From NCBI GenBank assembly GCA_015056945.1, contig SVFH01000013.1, positions 1-64,000 on the forward strand: a stretch of 64,000 bases of DNA. Direction: 5' to 3'. A model generated the notes under the pieces. The model had not been told where the DNA came from and did no database searches. It saw only the letters and a program-made list of their open reading frames with translations. Position numbers and translations under genes: made by a program. Shown here one piece after another: positions 25,359-34,803 of this stretch (position 1 is its first letter; the number at the start of each line of letters is the position of its first letter). This DNA comes from Lachnospiraceae bacterium. GTDB lineage: Bacteria; Bacillota; Clostridia; Lachnospirales; Lachnospiraceae.

Positions 25359-27613
25359 GAAGACCTTGTATGTGGTTTTGTCTTCTGGGAATTTCCGTTT
25401 GTATTTTATGGATTCATTTTCATGACGGAAGAATACCGCTTGGAGATACGCAATGTCAGACTGTACGTCTGCAAGGACGTATTTCCGAAGCGGAAACACG
25501 TAATCAGAAAACAATTCTTTATTTGTCCGAAATCTCGGGCAACGGCATTTCTGCCGAAAATCCCATTTTTGAAAACTGCATAGGAGTTATCTGCTATTTG
25601 CAGAAGGAAGAGAATTTATTTGCCGGTCAGTTCGTAATACTGGAGGGGGAGCTTGAAGAAGTAGCGGGAGAAGGAAATCCGGGAGAATTTTCTTATCGTG
25701 AATATTACAGGCGAAAAGGATATACACATTGTTTGAAAAAGGCTGTTTTGATTTCTGCAGATTCCAAAATTAAAATAGTACCGACCGTGATTGCCAAACT
25801 TGCGCAGGACTTTGATTCGGTTCTGGCGGAATATTTTTCGGAGCGTGATTATGGTATTATGAAAGCTATGTTGCTTGGGGATAAAAGTGATATAGATGAA
25901 ATACAGAAGGCAATGTATCAGGAAATCGGCATCTATCATATTCTGGCGATTAGCGGATTGCACATTACTTTTTTAGGGAATTTCCTGTATGAGATATTAA
26001 ACGGACTTGGTGTAAATCGCAAAATCAGTATGGTGACAGCTACGCTGTTTTTGGTTTTATATGCAATTATGACAGGCGTGTCGGTATCGACGGTTCGTGC
26101 CATTATAATGTTCGTAATTTGCCTTGGCGGGAAGGTTTTTTGCCGCACATATGACCTGCTGACTGCATTGTTTGTTGCTGCATTTATTACAATTCTATGG
26201 AATCCTTATATCTATATGGATGGAGGTTTTTTATTGTCGTATTTGGCTGTGCTTGGAATCGCAGTTCTTTATCCGGCCTTGCCCGGCGTTGATTTCAGGC
26301 AGGTAAAAAAAGGAGATGCGCTGGCCGTCAGTTTGGCGACATGGATATTGACCTTGCCGGTCATAATCAGTCTTTATTATGAAATTTCCTTTTTGAGTAT
26401 CCCGGCAAATCTGTTGGTGCTTCCAACGGTGTCTTATTTGATGTTTTTAGGCGTTTGTATTCTGGTTTTTCATCCTTTTTTGCCGTTCTTATCACAGTTA
26501 TGTGCTTATATATGTCACATTGTTTTGGTGTATTATGACAATGTTGTCAGTTTTTTGAATAGGTTTTCTTTTTCGACATTTGTGATAGGGAAACCGGCGC
26601 TATGGAAGTGCATTCTGTTTTTTGCCGGTGTATTTATTCTTTGCATTATTATGAAAAGGCGGAAACGGAAAAAATATCTTACAGAACTTTATTTAGATTC
26701 AAAAAAAATTGTAAACAATACGGATGCCTGTATACAGGAAAGGAAAAGGCTGCAGAGAAAAAATGCGATAAAGGTAACCGGTGAAATGCTTATACTTTTT
26801 GTTCTGATTCTCTTTTTGCTGTATCCACCTTCTGAAAAGACGGAACTGACAATTCTTGATGTCGGACAAGGAGACGGAATTTGTTTGAATCTCGGTTCAG
26901 ACGGCGTATATATGATTGACGGGGGAAGCTCTTCGCGAAATGCATTGGGGGAAAAGGTTATTTTGCCCTTTCTGAAATCACAGGGAATCAAAAAAGTAGA
27001 CGGATGGTTTCTGACACATCCGGATGCGGATCACGTCAGTGCGATTCTGGAATTGGAGGGTAATACGGGGGTCAAAATAGAAAAAATTTATTTACCGGGT
27101 GTTTTGTGGGAAGAATTTAAGGAAATCCGAAATTATGCCGATAATAATCATATTGAAGTATGTGTTCTTTTTGCCGGAAATGTGGTACAATTGGATAAAT
27201 GGAAGATGGAAGTGATTTCGCCTGCAAAGAATACTGATTATGCAGGTGAAAATGAAGCTTCTCTGGTATTGTATCTTACAGATGGCGATTTTCGGGCATT
27301 GATGATGGGAGATGCCGGTACTGAGGCGGAGGAGGCTGTAATCAGACGCGGAATAAAGGATGTGACTTTGTTAAAGGTTGCACATCATGGTTCAGCCAAA
27401 GGGACGAATTCGGAAACTTTTTTGCAAAGAATATCAGCGCAAATTGCAGTGATTTCCTGTCAAAAGAATAATAGCTATGGACATCCGCATGCGGAGACTC
27501 TACAGTATCTTAAAGCCAGTGAGAGCGATGTTTATCGTACGGATTTGCAAGGCGCGATTCGAATCAGGATTGAAAATACCGGAGTGACGGTTGTGCCGTA
27601 CCGTATTCCATAG
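25355..27613 (+). CDS. comEC: ComEC/Rec2 DNA uptake channel protein
   Basis: 752 residues with the complete ComEC layout: an N-terminal oligonucleotide-binding-like DUF4131 region (about 20-160), the Competence membrane domain with many helices (about 180-440, including 'HILAISGLHITFLGNF'), and a C-terminal metallo-beta-lactamase-like domain (about 500-750, 'GQGDGICLN', 'FLTHPDADHVSAI', 'VAHHGSAKGTNS'). It forms the channel that takes single-stranded DNA across the membrane in natural transformation. It starts with GTG in a four-base overlap with the GerM stop. comEA is in the same block. Confidence 0.95.
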   Translation: MRRPCMWFCLLGISVCILWIHFHDGRIPLGDTQCQTVRLQGRISEAETRNQKTILYLSEISGNGISAENPIFENCIGVICYLQKEENLFAGQFVILEGELEEVAGEGNPGEFSYREYYRRKGYTHCLKKAVLISADSKIKIVPTVIAKLAQDFDSVLAEYFSERDYGIMKAMLLGDKSDIDEIQKAMYQEIGIYHILAISGLHITFLGNFLYEILNGLGVNRKISMVTATLFLVLYAIMTGVSVSTVRAIIMFVICLGGKVFCRTYDLLTALFVAAFITILWNPYIYMDGGFLLSYLAVLGIAVLYPALPGVDFRQVKKGDALAVSLATWILTLPVIISLYYEISFLSIPANLLVLPTVSYLMFLGVCILVFHPFLPFLSQLCAYICHIVLVYYDNVVSFLNRFSFSTFVIGKPALWKCILFFAGVFILCIIMKRRKRKKYLTELYLDSKKIVNNTDACIQERKRLQRKNAIKVTGEMLILFVLILFLLYPPSEKTELTILDVGQGDGICLNLGSDGVYMIDGGSSSRNALGEKVILPFLKSQGIKKVDGWFLTHPDADHVSAILELEGNTGVKIEKIYLPGVLWEEFKEIRNYADNNHIEVCVLFAGNVVQLDKWKMEVISPAKNTDYAGENEASLVLYLTDGDFRALMMGDAGTEAEEAVIRRGIKDVTLLKVAHHGSAKGTNSETFLQRISAQIAVISCQKNNSYGHPHAETLQYLKASESDVYRTDLQGAIRIRIENTGVTVVPYRIP

Positions 27614-27631
27614 TGAAGTGAGGAACAAAGA

Positions 27632-28636
27632 ATGTATACAATCAATGATGATATAAAAGCCGGGAAATTAAGAAATGTATATCTCCTTTGCGGGGCAGAA
27701 CATTATCTTGTGGTTTCTTATCGGCAGAAGCTGTTGCGCGCGTTTTGTAATACGTCGGATCGGAGTGCATTGTGTGAGGATATGAATTTTACTGCTTTTA
27801 AAGGCGCCGGTGTTTTGACGGAGGAAATTATAGGTGTGGCAGAAACCCTTCCGTTCTTTGCAGACCGTCGTGTTATCCTTGTGGAAGATACGGGGTTGTT
27901 TGCCAAAGAAGGCGATGGTCTGGCAGAGTATCTTACAAAGTTATCTCCGACAACTGCCATCATTTTTGTGGAAGAAAATCCTGATAAAAGAAGTCGTCTT
28001 TACAAGGCGGTGGAAAAATACGGACATGTGGCAGATTGTAAGACGCAGACAGAAGAAACGTTGAAACGCTGGGTAGTAACCCGAGTAGGAAATGAAGGCA
28101 AAAAAATAACGGTACGTGCTGCAGAAGCCTTGCTGGAACGTTGTGCGATGGACATGGAGCAAATAAGCAGGGAACTGGAGAAGCTGTTTGCATATACTTT
28201 GGAACGTGATGCTATTGACTTGGCAGATGTGGATGAAATCTGTACGGTAAGAATCGGAAATCATATTTTCGATATGATTTCTGCAATGGCAAACAAAAGA
28301 CAAAAAGAAGCGCTCGCACTTTATTATGAGTTGCTTGCGTTAAAAGAGCCGCCTATGCGAATTTTATATCTGATCAGCAGGCAGTTCATGCAGCTTATGA
28401 TGATTAAAGATTTGCGTAATCGCGGATACGATAAAAAGCGAATTGCTGAGAAAACACAGCTAAAACCTTTTATCGTGGATAAATATATGTTGCAGGCATC
28501 CAAATTTACAACAGAGATGTTAAGACAGGCGATTTTGGATTGTGCAACATTTGATGAAGATGTGAAAAAGGGACTTATTTCAGATCGTTTGTGTGTGGAA
28601 TTGCTTTTGGTAAAATATAGTGACAGTGGTAAATAA
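27632..28636 (+). CDS. holA: DNA polymerase III delta subunit
   Basis: 334 residues. It is the delta subunit of the clamp loader, which opens the sliding clamp. Motifs: 'LRNVYLLCGAEHYL' near the start, 'LPFFADRRVILVEDTGLF' (about 70-90) and 'IFDMISAMANKRQKEALALYYELLALKEPP' (read in parts). It follows comEC by 18 bases. The comEA-comEC-holA order is a common arrangement in Firmicutes; the gene for ribosomal protein S20, often next, is absent here. Confidence 0.95.
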   Translation: MYTINDDIKAGKLRNVYLLCGAEHYLVVSYRQKLLRAFCNTSDRSALCEDMNFTAFKGAGVLTEEIIGVAETLPFFADRRVILVEDTGLFAKEGDGLAEYLTKLSPTTAIIFVEENPDKRSRLYKAVEKYGHVADCKTQTEETLKRWVVTRVGNEGKKITVRAAEALLERCAMDMEQISRELEKLFAYTLERDAIDLADVDEICTVRIGNHIFDMISAMANKRQKEALALYYELLALKEPPMRILYLISRQFMQLMMIKDLRNRGYDKKRIAEKTQLKPFIVDKYMLQASKFTTEMLRQAILDCATFDEDVKKGLISDRLCVELLLVKYSDSGK

Positions 28637-28656
28637 TAGGGCAGGAGGAGTGAAAG

Positions 28657-29757
28657 ATGAAGCTGATTCATTGTGCGGATTTGCATTTGGATTCTAAGAT
28701 GAATACACATTTGAGTCCGCAAAAAGCCAAGGAGCGTAAGACAGAACTTTTGCATACCTTTGCAAGAATGGTTGATTATGCAAAAGATGAAAATGTCAAG
28801 GACATTCTGATTGCGGGAGATTTGTTTGATACCCGTAAGGTTTCTGCGACGGCATCTAACATGGTGCTTGATGTGATTCAGAAAAATGAGAATATCACAT
28901 TTTATTATTTGCGCGGAAATCATGATCAGAACAGTTTTATCGGAGGAATGGAAGAAATTCCGTCAAATCTGAAACTGTTTGAGGAGGACTGGACTTATTA
29001 CCGGATTGGAGGAGAAGGAGATAAGAAGGTCTGCATTGCTGCAACAGAGGCTAAAGTTGAGGATATGGAGTTGGTATGCCGTAAGCTCTCGCTTGAGCCG
29101 GAGGAAATTAATATTGTCCTGATGCATGGGCAGGAGGCAGCATCCAATAAAGCGGAGGGTGTGATTCCGTTAAAAGAGTTTCGGAATAAAAATATTGATT
29201 ATCTGGCACTTGGTCATGTGCATTTCTACAAGAAAGCGGAACTGGATGCAAGGGGAATCTATTGTTATCCGGGATGTCTTGAAGGACGTGGGTTTGATGA
29301 GTGCGGTGAGCATGGTTTTGTTGTGGTGGACATAGATACGGAGAGCGGAAAGGTTAATACGAATTTTATATCTTTTGCTTCCCGTAAGCTTTACGAAGTA
29401 GAGGTAGATGTGAAAGACTGTATGTCTACACTGGATGTAGAAGATAAGGTACGTGAAGTGTTGGAACAGAAGGCAATCTTACATAAGCACCTTGTGCGTG
29501 TGCTTTTATGCGGAGAGCGTGATTGCGAAAGTGAGTGGAATCTGACATTTCTTGAGAAGCAGTTTGAGGAGGATTATTATTTCTTCTGCATGAAAGATAA
29601 ATCGACTTTGAAAGTAGATTATGAGTCATTTGCGAACGATGTTTCGTTAAAAGGGGAATTTGTCAGAAAAGTAATGCAGGATGAAACTTTGAGTGAAGAA
29701 GAAAAGGCAATGGTGGTTCGTTGTGGCATCTGTGCGTTGAAAGGGGAGGAATTCTAA
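28657..29757 (+). CDS. SbcD/YhaO-like DNA repair metallophosphoesterase
   Basis: 366 residues. The calcineurin-like phosphoesterase domain has 'HCADLHLDSKM' (metal ligands), 'LIAGDLFDTRKV', 'YYLRGNHDQNSF', 'VLMHGQE' and 'ALGHVHFYK', the Mre11/SbcD pattern. Together with the partner encoded next it should act on DNA ends or hairpins. The pair resembles Bacillus YhaO/YhaN more than SbcD/SbcC because the partner is shorter. The stop TAA shares its last A with the ATG of the next gene. Confidence 0.92.
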   Translation: MKLIHCADLHLDSKMNTHLSPQKAKERKTELLHTFARMVDYAKDENVKDILIAGDLFDTRKVSATASNMVLDVIQKNENITFYYLRGNHDQNSFIGGMEEIPSNLKLFEEDWTYYRIGGEGDKKVCIAATEAKVEDMELVCRKLSLEPEEINIVLMHGQEAASNKAEGVIPLKEFRNKNIDYLALGHVHFYKKAELDARGIYCYPGCLEGRGFDECGEHGFVVVDIDTESGKVNTNFISFASRKLYEVEVDVKDCMSTLDVEDKVREVLEQKAILHKHLVRVLLCGERDCESEWNLTFLEKQFEEDYYFFCMKDKSTLKVDYESFANDVSLKGEFVRKVMQDETLSEEEKAMVVRCGICALKGEEF

Positions 29758-32498
29758 TGAAACTGTTATCTGCCCATATAGAAAATTTCGGCAAATTTTC
29801 GAATCGTAATTTTGATTTTAATGATGGATTAAATGTATTTTGTGAAGAAAACGGCTGGGGAAAATCTACATTGTCCGCGTTTTTGAAAGTAATGTTCTAC
29901 GGCTTTGATAATGAGCGGGCCAGAGATGAATTTGAAAACGAGCGCAAAAGATACAAACCCTGGCAGGGTGGTGTGTACGGAGGAAGCATCCGTTTTAAAG
30001 TGAATGAAAAGGTGTATCGGTTAAACCGTACATTCGGAACCAAAGAATCGGAAGATGAGTTTTTACTTCTTGATGCAACAACCGGTCTTGCAAGTAACGA
30101 TTTTACCGGGAATATCGGAGAGGAAATATTCTCTATTGATGCAGCTTCTTTTAAAAAGACTGTATTTTTATCCCAAAATGATTGTGCGACCGTTACGACG
30201 GACTCCATTAATGCAAAAATGGGGAATTTAAATGATGTAGCGGATGATTTAAACTGCTATGAAGAAGTTATGAAACGATTTAAGAATGAGCTGAATGCGC
30301 TCAGTCCGACACGTGCAACCGGTGAAATCAAAAAGCTTCAGGATGAGATTGACGGACTTGAAAAGAAATTACAGGCAAAGTCTGTTATTGAAAACCAACT
30401 CGAAGAGCAAATGAAAAAAAATGAGTCGTACAGGGAGCAGATTGGAAGCATCAAGAAGGAGTCAGAACGTTATCGAAAGATTCAGCTCTATATCAGTGAA
30501 GATTCCGTGCGTACCGTGAAGGAGAAGACTTTAAATCAGTTGATTTCCAAAGAGACGGAACGTAGGGAAGAATGTGAAAAGATGAAAGAATTCTTTGGCG
30601 GAAACGTTCCGGAAGCAAATGCACTAAAAGATGCATTTGCTGAAGCAGAAGAACTCAGAAGCAAGGAAGAAGCTGTACGTCTGACGTCTTTGAGTGAACA
30701 GGAACTTGCTGATGAAGCTGAAGCAAAGAAGATGTTTGAAGACAGTAAATTCAGCGAAACTGCCCATAAAGAAAAGATGGAACAGATTGACCGTTTTTTT
30801 GCGACGAGAAATCAGTATGAAAAAACCTTATTGAGTAAAGAAGAACGTGACAAACTGGATGATTATTCCGTGAAATATTCGGAAACGAATTTCCGTACTA
30901 CCGAAATTGAAGAGCTTGAAAAAGTATGGCAGGAAGCTGAAACACGAAGAAATTCGCTGATGGCAAGAAAAGAAGCGCACGCGATTTTGGAAAATGAAGA
31001 ACGTCAGGTGCAAAAGACAAGTCAGGTTTCACCGGTTATTTTCATCATTCCTCTTGTATTTGCGTTGATTGCTTCAGGGTGTTTGATTTATTTTTATGTG
31101 ATGAATTTTGCCAAAATTTATCTGTATTGCAGTGGGATTCCGGCCGCTGTTTTAATGATTGTAACATTGCTCATGCTTCGTCATTGGTATAAGCGCAAAA
31201 AAGAAAAACCCATTTTCCTGCAAAGTGAAGAAATGAAAACGCAGATTGTGGAAGAAGAGCATACCATTGCAGCGATGGAAAATAATATCGTAATGCGTCT
31301 TGCAACCAAAGGCCTGATTCAGGAAGGAGAAGAGCTTTCCAAATGTTTCTGGCGAATTAAGACTGAATATGATGAATTTGGTGAATTAAAGAGACGTCGT
31401 GATAACATGAAAGTAGATACCAATATCGAAAAAATGCAGAAAGATGCGACAGAGCTGGAAGAATATATTGCGAAGTATCTGAAAGATAAATACAGCGAGA
31501 AGGATTTGCAGGCTGTTATCGGTCGCTTGTTTGCACAAAATGAAGAAGACGTTGCACTTTTAGACGGCAGACGCGCGATATGGATGGATGCAATGGATCA
31601 AATTGAGGAAGCAGCCAAAATCTGTGCTCTTTATTCCGATAAGAGAGTAAAACATGAAACAAGTCTGAAAGAAAAGGACGAATTAAAAAAGAAACTCCAT
31701 GAATTATTTGAGAAAATGGGTGTTGTTCCTGCAGAGGATATGATGGAACAGATTAAGAATTTGCAGGTAGAGTTACAAAGCTATATGACCGCCAGTGAAG
31801 AATATGAAATCGCAAAGAAAGAGCGTGAAGAATATGAAAAGGTTATGAAGGCGGATGAACAAAACGATACCAAACCTGAAGGTTATGAAGAGGGTATTAC
31901 GGCAGAATTCTGTGAACGTAAGATGGAAGCTTGTAAAGAAAGACTTGAAGATGTGACGGATAATCTTACGGCATTGCGCAATATGATTCTGTATGCGCAG
32001 GAGCAGTTGGATGAACTCTCTTTGGAAGAAGCAAATCTTTCAGAATTGAAAGCAAAGAAAGCAGATTTGCAGAAACGTTTCCGTATGGTACAGATGACTA
32101 AAACGCATTTGGAAAATGCAAAGACAGCTTTTACGGCGAATTATATCGGACCGGTATCTGCTGCATTTGAGAAATATGCGGGAAAACTTGATACTGTCGG
32201 AACCTATGAAATTGCACTTGATGCAGACTCGAATGTCACAATCCAGGAGGCAGGAATGCCGCGTAAGACACAGGCATTTAGCTCCGGATTACAGGATTTG
32301 TTCGGCATTTGTTTGAGAATGGCTTTTATTGAGGCTATGTACAAAGAAGAAAAGCCGATGATTGTATTTGATGATCCGTTTGCAAATCTTGACGAGAAGA
32401 AGATTTCAGGTGGATTAGAGTTTTTACGGGAACTTTCAAAAGAGTATCAGGTAATTTACTTTACCTGTCATAAGGACCGAGTAGGAGAAAAAGCATGA
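29757..32498 (+). CDS. YhaN/SbcC-like AAA ATPase with coiled coil
   Basis: 913 residues from the ATG at 29757, which overlaps the upstream stop by one base (TAATG). Walker A 'GWGKSTLSAFLK' (about 31-42), long coiled coils, and signature plus Walker B 'FSSGLQDLFG' and 'IVFDDPFANLDEKK' at the C-terminus, the SMC/Rad50 layout. Two hydrophobic segments (about 430-475) interrupt the coiled coil, as in Bacillus YhaN; this is unusual for a repair ATPase and would tie it to the membrane. It should work with the preceding nuclease. Its stop overlaps the Enzyme I start by four bases. Confidence 0.9.
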   Translation: MKLLSAHIENFGKFSNRNFDFNDGLNVFCEENGWGKSTLSAFLKVMFYGFDNERARDEFENERKRYKPWQGGVYGGSIRFKVNEKVYRLNRTFGTKESEDEFLLLDATTGLASNDFTGNIGEEIFSIDAASFKKTVFLSQNDCATVTTDSINAKMGNLNDVADDLNCYEEVMKRFKNELNALSPTRATGEIKKLQDEIDGLEKKLQAKSVIENQLEEQMKKNESYREQIGSIKKESERYRKIQLYISEDSVRTVKEKTLNQLISKETERREECEKMKEFFGGNVPEANALKDAFAEAEELRSKEEAVRLTSLSEQELADEAEAKKMFEDSKFSETAHKEKMEQIDRFFATRNQYEKTLLSKEERDKLDDYSVKYSETNFRTTEIEELEKVWQEAETRRNSLMARKEAHAILENEERQVQKTSQVSPVIFIIPLVFALIASGCLIYFYVMNFAKIYLYCSGIPAAVLMIVTLLMLRHWYKRKKEKPIFLQSEEMKTQIVEEEHTIAAMENNIVMRLATKGLIQEGEELSKCFWRIKTEYDEFGELKRRRDNMKVDTNIEKMQKDATELEEYIAKYLKDKYSEKDLQAVIGRLFAQNEEDVALLDGRRAIWMDAMDQIEEAAKICALYSDKRVKHETSLKEKDELKKKLHELFEKMGVVPAEDMMEQIKNLQVELQSYMTASEEYEIAKKEREEYEKVMKADEQNDTKPEGYEEGITAEFCERKMEACKERLEDVTDNLTALRNMILYAQEQLDELSLEEANLSELKAKKADLQKRFRMVQMTKTHLENAKTAFTANYIGPVSAAFEKYAGKLDTVGTYEIALDADSNVTIQEAGMPRKTQAFSSGLQDLFGICLRMAFIEAMYKEEKPMIVFDDPFANLDEKKISGGLEFLRELSKEYQVIYFTCHKDRVGEKA

Positions 32499-34033
32499 TG
32501 AAAAGCCTGACCGGCAAATGTATATCGAATCAGATTGTGATTGCACCGCTGTTTTTTGTGAAAAAAGCAGCGGTTGGCAGTATAATTATGGAAGAGACAG
32601 CTGAAGATGCGTGTGAACGTTTAATATCCGCGCGCAAAAGGGCTGTCTCCTTTTGTCATGAATTGATCGAGAAAGCAAAAGCAGAAAAAAACAGAGAAGC
32701 TGAATCAATATTTACGGCACAGGAACTTTTGTTGACAGATGAAATTTTTGAAGCGGCCATATTAAAGGGAATAAGAGAGAAGCATCTTTCACCGGAGATG
32801 TCGGTTGTGGCTGCCGGCGAAGAGATGAAAGAGACGCTTTGTTCTTCGGAGGATGAAGTGATATCTGCCAAAACTGCAGATATGAAAGATGTTGTTTCGT
32901 ATTATCTTGAGGCGTTAGGTGTATATGAAACGATGCGGTATCCAAACATCGAAAAGACGGTCATTGTTATGGCCCGGGAACTGACGCCGGCAGAGACTAT
33001 GCGTTTGCCGAAAGATTACGTGGCCGGTTTTGTTACGCAAATAGGTTCGGCAGTTTCACATGTAAGTATTCTTGCCCAAAGTCTGGATATTCCTGCACTT
33101 TACGGTGTTGAGGTTTCAGACAGTTATGACGGAAAACTCGCGATTCTTGACGGGGAACAGAAGATTTTGATTGTGGATCCGGATGAAAAAACATTGTTTT
33201 TTTACCGCAGTCTGAAGGAAAAGAGAAGGATTTCGGTAAAAAAGAAATCAGAAGATATGTTGGAAAGGCCTTGGAAATGTTATGCCAATATCAGCGGAGC
33301 AGAGGAGGCATGTGCTGCCTTTGCCAATGGTGCGGAAGGAATTGGTCTGTATCGGAGTGAGTGCTTGTTTTTGGGACGTGAAAATATGCCGACGGAAGAA
33401 GAACAATTCAGTGTATATAAACAGATATTGGAAATTGCAGGGAACCGAGAAGTTGTGATTCGTGTTCTGGATATCGGGTCTGATAAGAAATGTCCGTATC
33501 TGATGATGGACAATGAAAAAAATCCTGCACTCGGAGTGCGTGGTATCCGTTATCTCCTTTCTGCTCCGGAGGTGCTTCGCACACAGTTAAAAGCCCTCTA
33601 TCGGGCATCTGAATATGGGAATTTATCCATTCTTTTTCCGATGATTACCACGTTAGAGGAAGTGAAGGCAGCCAAAGCTTTTTGCAATGAATTAAGCGGT
33701 AATGTCAGAATTGGTATGATGATAGAAACGCCTGCTGCAGCTTTGATTACGAAAGAGATTGCAGCTGAATGTGATTTTATCAGTATCGGAACTAATGATT
33801 TATTGCAATATATGATGGCAGTGGACAGAGAGTCGGATTTGGCAGATTCTCTTTTGACATTCAACCATCCGGCGGTGAACAGAATATTAGAACATATTGT
33901 GTCAGCTGCCCATGCCGCAGAATGTGAAGTTTGTATTTGCGGTGAACTTGCTGCGGAAGAATTAATGGAGCCGTTCTTTCGGGCGTGGAAGGTGGATGTT
34001 CTGTCCATGGCATGGAAGGAAAAAAGGGAATGA
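32495..34033 (+). CDS. Short PTS Enzyme I-like phosphotransferase
   Basis: 512 residues, against about 570 for standard PtsI. Enzyme I takes phosphate from phosphoenolpyruvate and gives it to HPr. The swivelling domain has the phosphoacceptor His189 in 'IGSAVSHVSILAQSLDIPALYG', and the barrel has 'GIGLYRSECLFLGR', 'IRVLDIGSDKKCPY', 'LFPMITTLEEV' and the active-site Cys region 'VCICGELAAEE'. The last segment after 'DVLSM' is missing: the gene ends in AWKEKRE and a terminator follows at once. No HPr gene is near. It is fused into a DNA-repair operon by a four-base overlap, which is odd. The product may have a dedicated rather than general role. Confidence 0.88.
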   Translation: MMKSLTGKCISNQIVIAPLFFVKKAAVGSIIMEETAEDACERLISARKRAVSFCHELIEKAKAEKNREAESIFTAQELLLTDEIFEAAILKGIREKHLSPEMSVVAAGEEMKETLCSSEDEVISAKTADMKDVVSYYLEALGVYETMRYPNIEKTVIVMARELTPAETMRLPKDYVAGFVTQIGSAVSHVSILAQSLDIPALYGVEVSDSYDGKLAILDGEQKILIVDPDEKTLFFYRSLKEKRRISVKKKSEDMLERPWKCYANISGAEEACAAFANGAEGIGLYRSECLFLGRENMPTEEEQFSVYKQILEIAGNREVVIRVLDIGSDKKCPYLMMDNEKNPALGVRGIRYLLSAPEVLRTQLKALYRASEYGNLSILFPMITTLEEVKAAKAFCNELSGNVRIGMMIETPAAALITKEIAAECDFISIGTNDLLQYMMAVDRESDLADSLLTFNHPAVNRILEHIVSAAHAAECEVCICGELAAEELMEPFFRAWKVDVLSMAWKEKRE

Positions 34034-34036
34034 TAC

Positions 34037-34075
34037 GAATCGTATCGTGCATGTGACGATACGATTCTTTCTTTT
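34037..34075 (+). terminator. Terminator after Enzyme I
   Basis: Perfect twelve-base-pair stem GAATCGTATCGT (34037-34048) with its complement at 34056-34067, loop of seven, then TTTCTTTT. It closes the block that starts at comEA. Confidence 0.92.
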
Positions 34076-34127
34076 ATCAATTTTACTTGCTATTTTCTAA
34101 AGAAAAAAAGAAAGGCAGGTAGTAAAA

Positions 34128-34793
34128 TTGAAAAGAACAGTAAAAAGAAATTTTTTGGCAGGAGGAATTCTGCTGGCAGTTTTCATTCTGTGGACGGTAT
34201 TCGTTCAGTGTGTGGATGTAGGGCAAATCGGACCAAATGGTACAGAGGTTGGATTTGCTGCCTTTAATGCCTTGGTTCATAACTTTACGGGCGTGCATAT
34301 GTCACTTTATACGGTAACGGATTGGTTGGGGCTGATTCCTGTTATGGTATGTATACTATTCGCAATTCTGGGGCTGATGCAATGTATAAAAAGAAAAAGT
34401 ATAAGAAAGGTCGATGGTGACATCCTGATTTTAGGGATATATTATCTGCTTGTTATTTGTGCTTATCTCATATTTGAATGGATTCCGATTAATTACAGAC
34501 CGGTTCTGATAGAAGGCGTCGTAGAAGTATCGTATCCGTCCTCTACGACACTTCTTGTTTGTTCCGTTATGTTTTCTTTGATGGAGCAGGTAGGCCGCAG
34601 GAGTCGGAATAAGGGTGTGAAAGCCTTCACTTTGGGAATCGGAAGTGTATTTGTTGTATTTATGGTTGTGGGGCGCCTTGTTTCCGGGGTACACTGGTTT
34701 ACGGATATTGTAGGTGCAATGCTTTTAAGTACGGGTTTATTCTCCTTATATCACGGATGCGTTATGTTAACAACCATGCAAGAAAAAGAATAG
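34128..34793 (+). CDS. PAP2-like membrane phosphatase with altered active site
   Basis: 221 residues with six hydrophobic segments. Parts of the PAP2 signature are visible: 'NYRP' (motif 1), 'YPSSTTLLV' (motif 2) and 'VGRLVSGVHWFTDIVGA' (motif 3, with the catalytic His and its Asp). In motif 1 the usual Lys seven residues before the Arg is Glu, and in motif 2 the usual PSGH/PSSH His is Thr. PAP2 enzymes remove phosphate from lipid phosphates such as undecaprenyl pyrophosphate. The changes cast doubt on ordinary activity. It starts with TTG at 34128. A regulator gene begins 10 bases after its stop. Confidence 0.8.
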   Translation: MKRTVKRNFLAGGILLAVFILWTVFVQCVDVGQIGPNGTEVGFAAFNALVHNFTGVHMSLYTVTDWLGLIPVMVCILFAILGLMQCIKRKSIRKVDGDILILGIYYLLVICAYLIFEWIPINYRPVLIEGVVEVSYPSSTTLLVCSVMFSLMEQVGRRSRNKGVKAFTLGIGSVFVVFMVVGRLVSGVHWFTDIVGAMLLSTGLFSLYHGCVMLTTMQEKE

Positions 34794-34803
34794 GAGGGAA
34801 GTT

